A stretch of DNA of 64,000 nucleotides from Armatimonadota bacterium (GTDB lineage: Bacteria; Armatimonadota; Fimbriimonadia; Fimbriimonadales; Fimbriimonadaceae). The notes below the pieces were generated by a model. It ran no database searches. It was given only the letters and a program-made list of their open reading frames with translations, and was not told where the DNA came from. Numbering within the stretch: position 1 is the stretch's first letter; each line of letters starts with the position of its first letter. Position numbers and translations under genes: made by a program. The DNA lies in assembly GCA_017303935.1 (NCBI GenBank), contig JAFLBD010000003.1, forward strand, positions 434,001 to 498,000. The letters are read 5' to 3'. This document shows, piece by piece, positions 15,927-24,409 of this stretch.

Positions 15927-15956
15927 CTCATCCCCAACCCCGGTTAAAAGTCGTTT

Positions 15957-16613
15957 CTATTCTCTTTGGGTTGCAAAAGAGGTGATGTACACCTTGAGGA
16001 CTGGACCTTCGTCCGAATCCCATTCTGGGTAATCCATTTCCTCGTGATTCATCGGAACGTTGTCGAAGGTGTAGCTCTCGTGGTGCTCTTCGGCAGATTC
16101 CTCTTCCTCTTTCTTTTTCTTAGATTTCTTGTCTTTCTTCTCGTCCTTAGCCGGTGCCTCTTCCTCGTGATGAGCCACCAAGTGCAGGACCGCATTCGCA
16201 TCCGCTGCGATCAATCGGCGCAACCGCTCTTGAAAGTCTGGTCGGCGAATGTCCTCAACGCTAATCGAACTGAGTCGTTGTTGGACAGCATCTCGAAGCG
16301 CGGTCATCTCTGCGCTCGGACCACCGCCACCGTGACCACCACCATCGCCGCCCAAGTGGAGCTTTGAGTTCTTGTCGAGTTGCAGATTGATCTCGGCGCG
16401 CAAGAAGTACTGGCGTTCTCGAAGGTTCACCACAAATTCCGGAACCATCGCGACAACCTCACCCAGTTCGGGTTCAGGCTCTTTGACGGGCTCTTTCTTC
16501 TTCGATCCCATCATGAAGTAGCCGCCCCCAGCCAACACCGCCACCACGGCGATGATCAACGGAAGCTTTCCGCCCTTCTTCTTCCCACCTTCTGTTGCTG
16601 GAGCTTCTGACAT
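15957..16613 (-). CDS. fliL: FliL-like flagellar basal body protein
   Basis: A 218-residue protein: Lys/Gly-rich cytoplasmic start, one membrane helix (about 16-36), then a FliL-type periplasmic domain (VPEFVVNLRERQYFLRAEI, later the paired helix with SSISVEDIRRPDFQERL). FliL surrounds the flagellar stator and affects torque. Unusual are a Gly/His-rich loop near residue 90 and a long Lys/Glu run near 150-175. AAGGA precedes the ATG by 8 bases. No other flagellar gene is in the window, so a role with another rotary or gliding machine cannot be excluded. Confidence 0.75.
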   Translation of the reverse strand: MSEAPATEGGKKKGGKLPLIIAVVAVLAGGGYFMMGSKKKEPVKEPEPELGEVVAMVPEFVVNLRERQYFLRAEINLQLDKNSKLHLGGDGGGHGGGGPSAEMTALRDAVQQRLSSISVEDIRRPDFQERLRRLIAADANAVLHLVAHHEEEAPAKDEKKDKKSKKKKEEEESAEEHHESYTFDNVPMNHEEMDYPEWDSDEGPVLKVYITSFATQRE

Positions 16614-16676
16614 TTGCGTATCCTTTTCAGGTTCTGGTGTGTCTATTCCATACCAGCCCGCAAATTTGAGGTGCGA

Positions 16677-17702
16677 ATGATGAAAATTTTTCCTGCAGTA
16701 GTTTTAGCGGTGTGTTGCGCCCAAGCCCACGCCGCGCCGCCGATCACAATCGCACCTTTTTCTAGCTTCGACGGGAAATCATGGAGCGGGCTTACCATCG
16801 GGACTTCCACCGACAGTAGCATCAAGAAGCAATTCGCAATCGCCAAAGGTGCCATTCGCCCAGAGGCTCTACGGCTGATGGTCGCAGCACCCGTTGAGTA
16901 CCGTGTCGACGCATTGCTCGACGACCGGGGATCTAAAGCTCGGCTTGCGGCCATCCGCATCGAAGCACTCGGCGCCGGGTCAACCGTCAAGAACCTCGTC
17001 CAGGAACTCGGAGAAACGCCGAAGCAGTCGTTCCCAATCGAGCGATTTGAAGATTGGAGCGTGTTTTCTTTCGAGAAGCGCGGGATCACCGTCTTCGCGA
17101 TTGGTCCAAGTGAAATGGAAGTCGCAAAGGTCATTGTCATGACGCATCCGATCCATGTCCCGCAATTTCTCACCTCGCTCACTGCGGACAAAACCCAAAT
17201 CTCCGAATATGATCCGAAGTTCTCTCGCGAGGATCTGACCGTTCGATTCGACCGCCCCTCGGTGAACATCCGCACTTCGAACGCTAGTGTTGATCGACGC
17301 TCATCGGTCGAATCCGATGCACAATCGGACCTCATGCGGCGGACTTACGGCGAATTTCTGCGGTACGACTACTCTGGAAGTGGCACGATGAGTTGCAACG
17401 TGGACGTTCGATGGGACAGCCGTCGCCGAGAGCTGAATATCGAAGCCACTGTATCAGCATCGGGCCGAAATGCACTGGGCGACGTTCGGGCGACTGGATC
17501 AGACAGTCGCACTTGGCGTGACTATGATAACCGACCCAATTTACGCAATCCAGACGTGATCTTGAACATCATCGACAACGCTCGCCGGGAGTGCGAGCAA
17601 AACTTCGATGATGCCGTGCGAAAGCAACGACCTCCTTCAAGAGAGGAGATTCGCAACTCGGTTTGGAATCAGATCATCAATTCGGCGACCAAGAATCCTT
17701 AA
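16677..17702 (+). CDS. exported protein, unknown
   Basis: A 341-residue protein with a signal peptide ending in AQAHA, followed by two soluble regions: residues 25-165, mixed alpha/beta with a GxTIGTST phrase, and a C-terminal 190 residues rich in Arg, Ser and Asp. Two adjacent ATG codons (16677, 16680) follow GAGGTG; either may be used. No family recognised. It is divergent from the fliL-like gene with 63 bases between, and its stop overlaps the end of gcvT by 4 bases. Confidence 0.6.
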   Translation: MMKIFPAVVLAVCCAQAHAAPPITIAPFSSFDGKSWSGLTIGTSTDSSIKKQFAIAKGAIRPEALRLMVAAPVEYRVDALLDDRGSKARLAAIRIEALGAGSTVKNLVQELGETPKQSFPIERFEDWSVFSFEKRGITVFAIGPSEMEVAKVIVMTHPIHVPQFLTSLTADKTQISEYDPKFSREDLTVRFDRPSVNIRTSNASVDRRSSVESDAQSDLMRRTYGEFLRYDYSGSGTMSCNVDVRWDSRRRELNIEATVSASGRNALGDVRATGSDSRTWRDYDNRPNLRNPDVILNIIDNARRECEQNFDDAVRKQRPPSREEIRNSVWNQIINSATKNP

Positions 17703-18784
17703 CTGGACCGCTTGAAGAATCGCTTATTGACAAGCGTCGCAGGTTCTAGCTTGCCGCGAAAATCGAGCGCGCAGGCAGTGCTCAGCGGCACTCCGGAATC
17801 CACAAACGCAAAGCCAATGCCGCACTCCAGCATTGGCGAGTACACGCCGCTTGAAATCTCTCCCACGGACCGGCCTTCCACCAAAACTTGTTGACCGATC
17901 GCCGGTAAACGCTTTGAGTCGAGCTTCACGCCGACCAGCCGCTTCGCTGTGCCATTCGCCTTCGCCTGGCGGATCAACTCGCTTCCGATAAACTGCTTTT
18001 CCTTACCGATCACCCATCCTAGGCCGGCTTCGATCGGGCTCTGCTCGTCGTTGAGCTCATGCCCGTACAACGGTAACCCGGCTTCAACCCGCAGCACATC
18101 TCGGGATCCTAAACCGCAGGCAACGACGCCAGCATTCAGGAGTCCATTCCAGAGTTTCACAGCATCGGCGTTATCGCACACTAACTCGTAGCCGTCTTCA
18201 CCGGTATAGCCAGACCGTGCAGCGAAGCAGGTAACGCCACAAATCGTCGCTTCAAACGCTCCAAACATCGGGGCGGTTTTGATTTTCTCAGTTTGATCGC
18301 TCAGTCCGGCAAGGATTTCGGTTGCCTTCGGGCCTTGTACCGCGATCATCGAAGTCTGCGAAGTCGTGTCTTGCATGGTCACGCCAAACCTGTTTTGTTG
18401 GTTCAGCCAAGCAACGTCCTTTTGATGGTTGGCAGCATTCACCACCATTCGAATTTCATTCGGAGCAATTCGGTAGACGATGATGTCATCCACGACTCCA
18501 CCAGTCTCGTTTGGCAGAAGCGAATATTGCCCTGTGCCAAACTCCAACTTGGCGACATCGTTACTGGTGACATGCTCGGTGAATTCCAAAACCTGATCAC
18601 CAGTGAACACCAAGCGAGCCATGTGCGAGACGTCAAACATCCCGGCTCCTGCCCGCACGGCGTGTGACTCCGCAATAATGCTGGTGTACTGAACGGGAAG
18701 TTCGAACCCAGCGAAAGGCACCATTCGCCCTCCAAGAGCAACATGAGCGTCAAAGAGTGCGGTTCGCTGAACGTCGGTGGTCAT
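17699..18784 (-). CDS. gcvT: aminomethyltransferase, glycine cleavage T protein
   Basis: A 361-residue GcvT. It transfers the aminomethyl carbon from GcvH to tetrahydrofolate and releases ammonia. Family landmarks are FAGFELPVQY near the start, AGMFDVSHMA, the NAANHQKD folate region, RSGYTGEDGYE, and GLGSRDVLRVEAGLPLYGHE. Length is normal. The ATG follows an extended -10 (TGATATACT) by 6 bases, with no ribosome site. The other glycine cleavage genes are not in the window. Confidence 0.94.
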   Translation of the reverse strand: MTTDVQRTALFDAHVALGGRMVPFAGFELPVQYTSIIAESHAVRAGAGMFDVSHMARLVFTGDQVLEFTEHVTSNDVAKLEFGTGQYSLLPNETGGVVDDIIVYRIAPNEIRMVVNAANHQKDVAWLNQQNRFGVTMQDTTSQTSMIAVQGPKATEILAGLSDQTEKIKTAPMFGAFEATICGVTCFAARSGYTGEDGYELVCDNADAVKLWNGLLNAGVVACGLGSRDVLRVEAGLPLYGHELNDEQSPIEAGLGWVIGKEKQFIGSELIRQAKANGTAKRLVGVKLDSKRLPAIGQQVLVEGRSVGEISSGVYSPMLECGIGFAFVDSGVPLSTACALDFRGKLEPATLVNKRFFKRSS

Positions 18785-18790
18785 GAACCG

Positions 18791-18799
18791 AGTATATCA
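18791..18799 (-). promoter_or_regulatory. extended -10 promoter of gcvT, leaderless
   Basis: On the minus strand TGATATACT (18799-18791), then CGGTTC and the gcvT ATG. It directly abuts the T-tract of the upstream terminator. Confidence 0.65.
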
Positions 18800-18837
18800 A
18801 AAATCAATAGCGGCAAGGAATTCTCCTTGCCGCTATT
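18799..18837 (-). terminator. intrinsic terminator
   Basis: Perfect 14-bp stem (18837-18824 with 18819-18806), 4-base loop, then five T on the minus strand. It ends the secreted dockerin-tailed gene and insulates gcvT. Confidence 0.92.
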
Positions 18838-18860
18838 CGAACTAGTCGTTTGTTACGAGA

Positions 18861-20186
18861 TTACTCGCCCGACTCGCCGTAGTTACCGACCACGATGTCA
18901 AAGTCGCCTGCGCCAACTTCTCCGTCGTAGTCCACGTCTTCGATCAAGTTGGTACCGCTGTTTCCGTAAGCTAGTACCACAGCATCGAAGTCGCCTGCGC
19001 CGATTTCGTTGTCGCCATCCACATCACCCATGATCAGGTTGAGGTTCTGGATCGTTGGGCCATTGAATGTGTCGCTTGCAAAAACCTTCGTCAATGCGCC
19101 TGGGAAGTAAACTCGCAGGTCGTAGTTGCCACCGTTGCCCGGTGCGCTAACGATGTATTGCAATGGCGAACCATCGATTACCTTGGCTGCCGAGGTGTAC
19201 TTGACGATGAAGTCAAGCATGTAGTCGACTTGGAAGGTCGCTGGAAGGGTTCGACCGCCACCAACGTATCCGCCGAGGTTCAAGTTGCCCGAAGTCGATG
19301 GGCAGATTGCTGGGATCGAGAAGCCGCTGAAGCCGCTCATGTCCGTGAGTCGTGGTTCACCCAAGTTGCCATAGCCGGCTGGCAACGATGGCAAGAATTG
19401 GTTGGACATGTAGTCGTGGCTCGATCCATTGATCAAGGCCATGATCTTGACATTGCTTGCGTTGCCGCCGATCGAAGCCAAAGGAATCTTGACTTCTGCG
19501 CCAGTGTTGACCAGGCTTGGGTCATTGACTGCCGAATCCGAAACACCGCCGCCATTGCTGTTGTTGATCGAAACACGAACGTTGGACATCCAAGGAGCTG
19601 CGTTGTTCTGCAATTGCAAAGAAGCTTCTGCGCCGTGGACGCCCAGGCCGAGGAATGCATTGTCGGCTTCGTTAGCAACGCTAAAGTAGTCGGTTGGAAT
19701 CCAGTATTGAGTGCCCAAAAGTCCGTCGCCGTCTGGATCGTAAGTATTGTTGGTCAACGAATACATGTAGTCAGCTTCAAATCCGGTTGGGAATTTCAGA
19801 CCCGGTTGAGTTCCATCGGCGCCGTATCGTTGAAGACCGAATGGATCAAAGTCAGTGTATGGACCGACGAGTTGGTTCTGACCGCCAGGAATGCTGTCAA
19901 TGAAAATCGCCAGCTTGTTCCAGTTGGTCTCGACGTTGCCTGTAAGGCCGAGGTAAAGATAAACGCCGTCGGTGTAGGCATACAAACCATCGAGCTCAGA
20001 ACCGCCTGGGCAAGCATCTACTGTGCCGCCAGGAGCGTTACCAAACTGGGTTGGGTTGCCTTGCAGGAAGACGGGGCCGCCGCCAAAATATTGAGATTCT
20101 GAGATCGTGCCATCGATCACAGCAGCATTGGCTGCAAGCGCGGTAGTTGCGCCAGCAAGCATGAGCATCGTTCGCTTCAAATTCAT
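18861..20186 (-). CDS. secreted protein with C-terminal dockerin-like repeats
   Basis: A 441-residue exported protein: signal peptide ending in AANA, then a beta-rich domain (residues 20-370) that resembles carbohydrate-binding or DOMON-like modules (GVYLYLGLTG strand). The last 55 residues are two EF-hand-like loops (GDVDGDNEIGAGDFD and DVDYDGEVGAGDFD), the dockerin type I pattern. AAGGAG (20199-20194) lies 7 bases before ATG 20186, which I prefer over the ATG one codon upstream. Substrate unknown. The same C-terminal module ends the gene at 40376. Confidence 0.75.
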   Translation of the reverse strand: MNLKRTMLMLAGATTALAANAAVIDGTISESQYFGGGPVFLQGNPTQFGNAPGGTVDACPGGSELDGLYAYTDGVYLYLGLTGNVETNWNKLAIFIDSIPGGQNQLVGPYTDFDPFGLQRYGADGTQPGLKFPTGFEADYMYSLTNNTYDPDGDGLLGTQYWIPTDYFSVANEADNAFLGLGVHGAEASLQLQNNAAPWMSNVRVSINNSNGGGVSDSAVNDPSLVNTGAEVKIPLASIGGNASNVKIMALINGSSHDYMSNQFLPSLPAGYGNLGEPRLTDMSGFSGFSIPAICPSTSGNLNLGGYVGGGRTLPATFQVDYMLDFIVKYTSAAKVIDGSPLQYIVSAPGNGGNYDLRVYFPGALTKVFASDTFNGPTIQNLNLIMGDVDGDNEIGAGDFDAVVLAYGNSGTNLIEDVDYDGEVGAGDFDIVVGNYGESGE

Positions 20187-20440
20187 CATTGAACTCCTTA
20201 ACCTGTTCGCTTCAAATCTGCACCAAATCGGCAGAAAACCGCTGAAGCAGAAAACGGATTCCAATCGCCGAATTGGGGCTCGGAATACGTATTCTTACGT
20301 CAAAGTTTACACCAGTTCTTTGCAAATCCTGCGCCAATCATCAGAGATTTTTTTTGCATCACGTATTTTTCGCTGTTCGCGTACTCAAAAACAGGCAAAT
20401 TTGCCTGCCACCCTGAACGGCCGGGCGAAAAATCGAGTGG
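20187..20440. promoter_or_regulatory. divergent intergenic region with two perfect palindromes
   Basis: The roughly 320 bases between the genes starting at 20186 (minus) and 20506 (plus) contain no gene. They hold GAATACGTATTC (20283-20294) and CAGGCAAATTTGCCTG (20392-20407), both perfect palindromes without spacer, which are candidate operator sites. I could not assign a convincing minus-strand promoter. Confidence 0.4.
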
Positions 20441-20487
20441 TTGACAAACACCGGATCACCCTATAATAGTAGACACGTATCTACTAT
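20441..20487 (+). promoter_or_regulatory. promoter overlapped by palindromic operator
   Basis: TTGACA (20441-20446), a short 15-base spacer and TATAAT (20462-20467). A perfect palindrome ATAGTAGA-N6-TCTACTAT (20466-20487) overlaps the end of the -10 and the start of transcription. A bound protein would occlude polymerase. The sub-optimal spacer suggests a promoter that is normally held low or distorted on activation. Confidence 0.7.
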
Positions 20488-20505
20488 CTTTAGAGGGCGA
20501 ATCCT

Positions 20506-20949
20506 ATGACCGAATTTGAGACCCGAAAACTTGCTGACCAGATCCTTAGCCGAATACCACGAAACCCGGATGCGCCCCACTACACCGACGACTCGTTCCG
20601 GTGCAAGATTCGAACCGCGCAACGCCGGGCGAAATCAACCCCTGTTCCCCGCCCACCAGAAAGCATGCTCTACCTCTTCCGCAAAGAGTGGGCGGGGATT
20701 GTCGCCGATGCCAAGCTCACTTGCCGCCAAAAGGAAGTGATCAACTTACGGCTCGCGGGAAAGACCTTCGAGGAAATTGGCGCGATTTCCGGTTGCTCGA
20801 AGCAAGCTATTCTCAACATCCTGCAACAGGCGACGAAGAAGATTCATCGCTGCGAAGCACTCTATCCCTACACTGGACTGATGGAAGTTTATCGATCCGA
20901 AACGAATCGAGGGAGGCGAATGAACGTCAAAGGTAAACTAATTCGGTAG
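20506..20949 (+). CDS. LuxR/sigma region 4-type HTH regulator
   Basis: A 147-residue basic protein. Residues 70-115 are a helix-turn-helix of the LuxR/sigma-70 region 4 kind (LTCRQKEVINLRLAGKTFEE, then ISGCSKQAILNIL). The N-terminal 65 residues are Arg/Pro-rich with no receiver or sensor domain, so it is not a typical response regulator. A weak GAGGG ribosome site lies 9 bases before the ATG. It may bind the palindrome over its own promoter; that is inference. Target genes are unknown. Confidence 0.65.
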   Translation: MTEFETRKLADQILSRIPRNPDAPHYTDDSFRCKIRTAQRRAKSTPVPRPPESMLYLFRKEWAGIVADAKLTCRQKEVINLRLAGKTFEEIGAISGCSKQAILNILQQATKKIHRCEALYPYTGLMEVYRSETNRGRRMNVKGKLIR

Positions 20950-20976
20950 TCTGATCAGTCTACCGAGTGGGGTTTT
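20944..20976 (+). terminator. terminator of HTH gene
   Basis: Hairpin CGGTAG...CTACCG (20944-20965, 10 of 11 pairs) overlapping the stop codon, then AGTGGGG and TTTT. Moderate strength. Confidence 0.5.
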
Positions 20977-21000
20977 CCTAGATTTATGATTCGTGCGGGT

Positions 21001-22281
21001 ATGGTTCGGTGCGGCGAATGCGGCAAAGATAACGGTTTGGATGGCAACTTCTGCCGTTCTTGCGGCCATCCGCTTGGCGCAGACTTGCTCGCCGAAGCCA
21101 AAGCCGAAAACGACAAACTCGTGACCGAAGGGTTCAAACTGCTCAGCGAAGGCCGCCTAGACGAAGCCCAAATGATCGCTGGCACGGCCGCCGAAAATGA
21201 CCCAAGTAACGCTCAAGCGCTTTCGCTCAAGGCGGATTGCCTTGAACGTTCCGGCGACATCGTCGGCGCGCTATCGCTGTATGAAAAGGTCGTCGAACTC
21301 CAACCAGATTCCGCACTAGACCGAATCAAACTCGATCACGTTAGAAAGGTTTTGAGCCAACCAGTTCCCGCGATTCCAAACAAGAAGCGCGCTTTGGGTG
21401 CCGCAATCGCCGCGATGATGCTCATCGGAAGCGTGGGAACTCTGGGAGCGATTTACATCAGTGGTCAGAATGCTAAGAACACGAAGTTCGCAGTCGGCAA
21501 GCCTGTAGCCTCAAACTTTGACCCCGTCACCGGAACAAACGAGGTTCAAACCGATCCGGTCACTGGCCGACCCCTTGCACCAGAAGTTTCAAGAGCCGAA
21601 TACGAACGCCTTTTAGCCCAACAGCAAGCAGGGCAAGCCTCCGGGAACACCAACCAAACTCCAGCGACTTCGACCAGTTCCAACAACAATCCTAGGCTCC
21701 CAGATGGACGCACCAACGGTGGCATGGAGCCGATGGAAGGTGACGTCGCCCCGCTTCGACCGGACGTGACGATCCAGCCTCTAAACACCGCCGGCAATAA
21801 CAATTCTCGTCCCGCGACGAATACCAATCAAGGTTCGCGCCAAGACCCGGACCCAACTCCATCGAATAGTCAGGCGACAAATTCCAACAACGGATCGACA
21901 ACGTCAAGACCCAATCCTGGAACGATCGACATCCGGCCAAGCAATGGCGGAGGTTCTAGCGTCGCTGGCGGTAGCCAACCAATCAACGATTCCCCCACGA
22001 CAGCGAGGGAAATGCTCGCCAAAGCACGCAGCCTTTACACCGCAGGTGATTTCGCCAAGGCCGCCGACGCTTACGAATCTGCAATTCGAATGGGCGCTGA
22101 TCCAAGCGTTTCGAACCAAAGACTCGGGCAGTGCTATCAAAAGTTGGGCCGCAAGTCCGACGCAGCGAGAGCGTATCAAAACGCCATTAATGCCTACGAG
22201 CGACGCGTCCAAAATTCACCGGATGATGCCGCCGCCAAAACTGGACTTGAAGCCTGCAAGTCGGCGCTCGCCAGCCTTTAA
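21001..22281 (+). CDS. zinc-ribbon, TPR and single-helix membrane protein
   Basis: A 426-residue protein. CGECG at residue 4 and CRSCG at 21 form a zinc ribbon; residues 35-115 are TPR helices; residues 130-155 are a membrane helix; residues 160-325 are a Ser/Thr/Asn/Pro-rich linker; the last 90 residues are two or three TPRs (LYTAGDFAKAADAYESAI). ATG 20986 would add five residues. The linker implies an extended extracytoplasmic arm. It is followed after 3 bases by a second TPR gene. A scaffold role in envelope assembly is possible but unproven. Confidence 0.65.
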   Translation: MVRCGECGKDNGLDGNFCRSCGHPLGADLLAEAKAENDKLVTEGFKLLSEGRLDEAQMIAGTAAENDPSNAQALSLKADCLERSGDIVGALSLYEKVVELQPDSALDRIKLDHVRKVLSQPVPAIPNKKRALGAAIAAMMLIGSVGTLGAIYISGQNAKNTKFAVGKPVASNFDPVTGTNEVQTDPVTGRPLAPEVSRAEYERLLAQQQAGQASGNTNQTPATSTSSNNNPRLPDGRTNGGMEPMEGDVAPLRPDVTIQPLNTAGNNNSRPATNTNQGSRQDPDPTPSNSQATNSNNGSTTSRPNPGTIDIRPSNGGGSSVAGGSQPINDSPTTAREMLAKARSLYTAGDFAKAADAYESAIRMGADPSVSNQRLGQCYQKLGRKSDAARAYQNAINAYERRVQNSPDDAAAKTGLEACKSALASL

Positions 22282-22284
22282 TCC

Positions 22285-23751
22285 ATGAAAAACGTCGCAC
22301 TCTTCGCGCTATTGGTCCATTCAGCGGTCGCCTATTGCGCAGAGCCGTCTGTACTGATCTTCCAGAAAACGATTCGCGAAAACAACGAAAGCCGCCTTGA
22401 GAGCGACATCGCCGCGTACTTTAGCGAAGAACTGTCGACTAATTTCAAGTTCCAACCGATTGTGTGGGCGATGTCCGATCCGGTCTTTCGAGACTACGTT
22501 TACGACGGCGTGATTCCCGCCGAGCCTAACCCCACCGACGCTCAACTTTTCGGCACCGCGCAAAAAATCAAGGCGCATTATGTAGTCGTGATCTCGATCA
22601 TGCCAAAAGCTGACCTCACGGGTTCGACGATTCAGCTCTTCAAACCGTCCGGCGGCAAGCCGATCTGGCAACGAAATGTCAACGCTTCAGTGGTTGTCGC
22701 GGGCAATACAGATCGTGAACAAGTCGAACGATCCCTTGCTCGATCTTGGGCGATCGAACTCAAAACTGGACCGTTCAAGAACGATATGCGCGGTATCACC
22801 ACCCCTATCGAACCGATTGGTCAGGGCAGCACGATCACACCTGATCCGACTCCGGTCCCTCCAGTAACTGACCGCACCGTGATCCGTGCTCAAGCCGAAT
22901 CCTATCTAAAGTCGGGCGACAGCCAGCAGGCGATCAAATACCTCTACCAGCAGGTCGATATCTATCCCACCGACCCTGAGGTTCGAGCGATCTTGGTGGA
23001 TATGCTGATCAACCTCGGTCTCACTTCTGAGGCCGAAGCGGAGTGCGCGCAAGCCATCAGCCTGTTCCCTGCTTCCCTCAGCTTCCGCTATCTTTATGCC
23101 TCCGTGCTCCTAGATCTCGGCCGTGCCGAAGATGCCGCAAACGAAATCAATGAATACTTGGCACGGGGCGGCGATCCATCAGCGGTCTCCGAAATCAAAG
23201 GGCGATCCGCGCTCGCCAGAGGCGACTACGCTGGAGCGCGAGAGGCATTCCTCGGGCAGATGGCGAAGCAGCCGACGAGTACGATCCAAGCACTCTTGGC
23301 CCTCACCGTTGCATTCGAAGGAGACACCAGCGAAGCTCGAAGACTCATCGACACGCTCCAAGTGAAGGACGACGCTGAGTTCAGCACAGTTTATCGAAGG
23401 TTTATCGCGGCCCAGACGAGTCCTATGAAGCGAATTGCCGATGATCTACGAGAGGTCTTGCGGCTGTCTCGCCTTCAGCCCGGTGTATCCGCGACCGTCC
23501 AAACGGCACAACGTGCTTACAAATCGGCATCGGCTCTTTCGGGAGTTTTGGACGTCCTGCGAGTGCCCGCCGCCTACAAAGAATCCCACGCCAAACGAGT
23601 ATTGGCACACAAATTGCTCGCTCAAGCAACGGCGCAGATTCTACAATTTGCTCGAACCGGCGATCCAGAAGTTGGGGACGAGGCAACCATCAGCCTCACC
23701 GAAGCCCTGACGACGTTGAAAGAAGCCAACGAAATGTACGGTTCTGAGTAA
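22285..23751 (+). CDS. exported TPR protein
   Basis: A 488-residue protein with a signal peptide (ending CAE), an N-terminal alpha/beta domain (residues 20-165) resembling the CsgG/TolB-type lipoprotein-associated fold only loosely, a Pro/Thr linker, then TPR helices (195-480: YLKSGDSQQAIKYLYQQ and later repeats). Start ATG is 3 bases after the previous stop, so it is coupled. Likely works with the zinc-ribbon/TPR protein. No enzyme motif. Confidence 0.65.
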   Translation: MKNVALFALLVHSAVAYCAEPSVLIFQKTIRENNESRLESDIAAYFSEELSTNFKFQPIVWAMSDPVFRDYVYDGVIPAEPNPTDAQLFGTAQKIKAHYVVVISIMPKADLTGSTIQLFKPSGGKPIWQRNVNASVVVAGNTDREQVERSLARSWAIELKTGPFKNDMRGITTPIEPIGQGSTITPDPTPVPPVTDRTVIRAQAESYLKSGDSQQAIKYLYQQVDIYPTDPEVRAILVDMLINLGLTSEAEAECAQAISLFPASLSFRYLYASVLLDLGRAEDAANEINEYLARGGDPSAVSEIKGRSALARGDYAGAREAFLGQMAKQPTSTIQALLALTVAFEGDTSEARRLIDTLQVKDDAEFSTVYRRFIAAQTSPMKRIADDLREVLRLSRLQPGVSATVQTAQRAYKSASALSGVLDVLRVPAAYKESHAKRVLAHKLLAQATAQILQFARTGDPEVGDEATISLTEALTTLKEANEMYGSE

Positions 23752-23782
23752 GTAGCGTTGTGCCAACCGCAAGGAATTGGCC

Positions 23783-24409
23783 ATGAATCCAGTACTTGAA
23801 ATCGCACTTTGGCTGTTGGGCATCTTTTTGGCCAGCTTCGGCATCGCCTACATTCTCACGGGCAAGAAGCCGAAAGCTAACCAACTACCCACCCTTCCCG
23901 AAGGCACTTTCTGGCGATTGCGGACTTCTTCCGGCCTTTACAGAGTTCGCTTCATCCAGAGACAAGGACAAGAACTGATTGTTGATGCACCGCTTGATAA
24001 GAATGTCTATGTACCACTACGGGTGGGTGAATCGCTCCAAGTCGAGGCACCAGCATTCGGCGGTTGTGTTGCCTTTCGAACTGAAGTCGTGTCGCGCGGC
24101 GCAGAATCCAAACAGCTCCATCTGGCAATCCCAAGCCAAGTCCTGAATCAGAATCGCCGCCAACATCCGAGGGAGTGCTTCCCTGAAACCGCGTTCTCTA
24201 GGCTCAATGGCGAGCCCTCCGCTCTCATCAATATCTCGATGGGTGGCGCGCGGGTCATCAGCCGAGCCGAAGTTTCTGTTGGCGATTGGATTCGCCTTGA
24301 GACTCTCGATGACGAGAAAATGGGATGCGTCCTGGAAGTGCTGCCCGACTCCCTCGATGGTCGCCGGGCAAATAACCTACGACTAGTGTTCGCTGAACCG
24401 AGCGTCTAA
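23783..24409 (+). CDS. membrane-anchored PilZ-domain protein
   Basis: A 208-residue protein: one N-terminal membrane helix (residues 4-25), a YcgR-like N-terminal beta domain (40-120), and a PilZ domain with the c-di-GMP motifs RRxxPR (NRRQHPRE) and NxSxGG (INISMGGARV). It should bind cyclic di-GMP at the membrane and adjust motility or polymer export. AAGGA lies 7 bases before ATG 23783. It follows the TPR pair by 31 bases and is probably in the same operon. The stop overlaps the FAH gene end by 4 bases. Confidence 0.82.
   Translation: MNPVLEIALWLLGIFLASFGIAYILTGKKPKANQLPTLPEGTFWRLRTSSGLYRVRFIQRQGQELIVDAPLDKNVYVPLRVGESLQVEAPAFGGCVAFRTEVVSRGAESKQLHLAIPSQVLNQNRRQHPRECFPETAFSRLNGEPSALINISMGGARVISRAEVSVGDWIRLETLDDEKMGCVLEVLPDSLDGRRANNLRLVFAEPSV

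Noticed and set aside
19158-20102. Long plus-strand open frame opposite the gene at 18861
   Set aside because: Shadow of the minus-strand secreted protein; no start signal or family.
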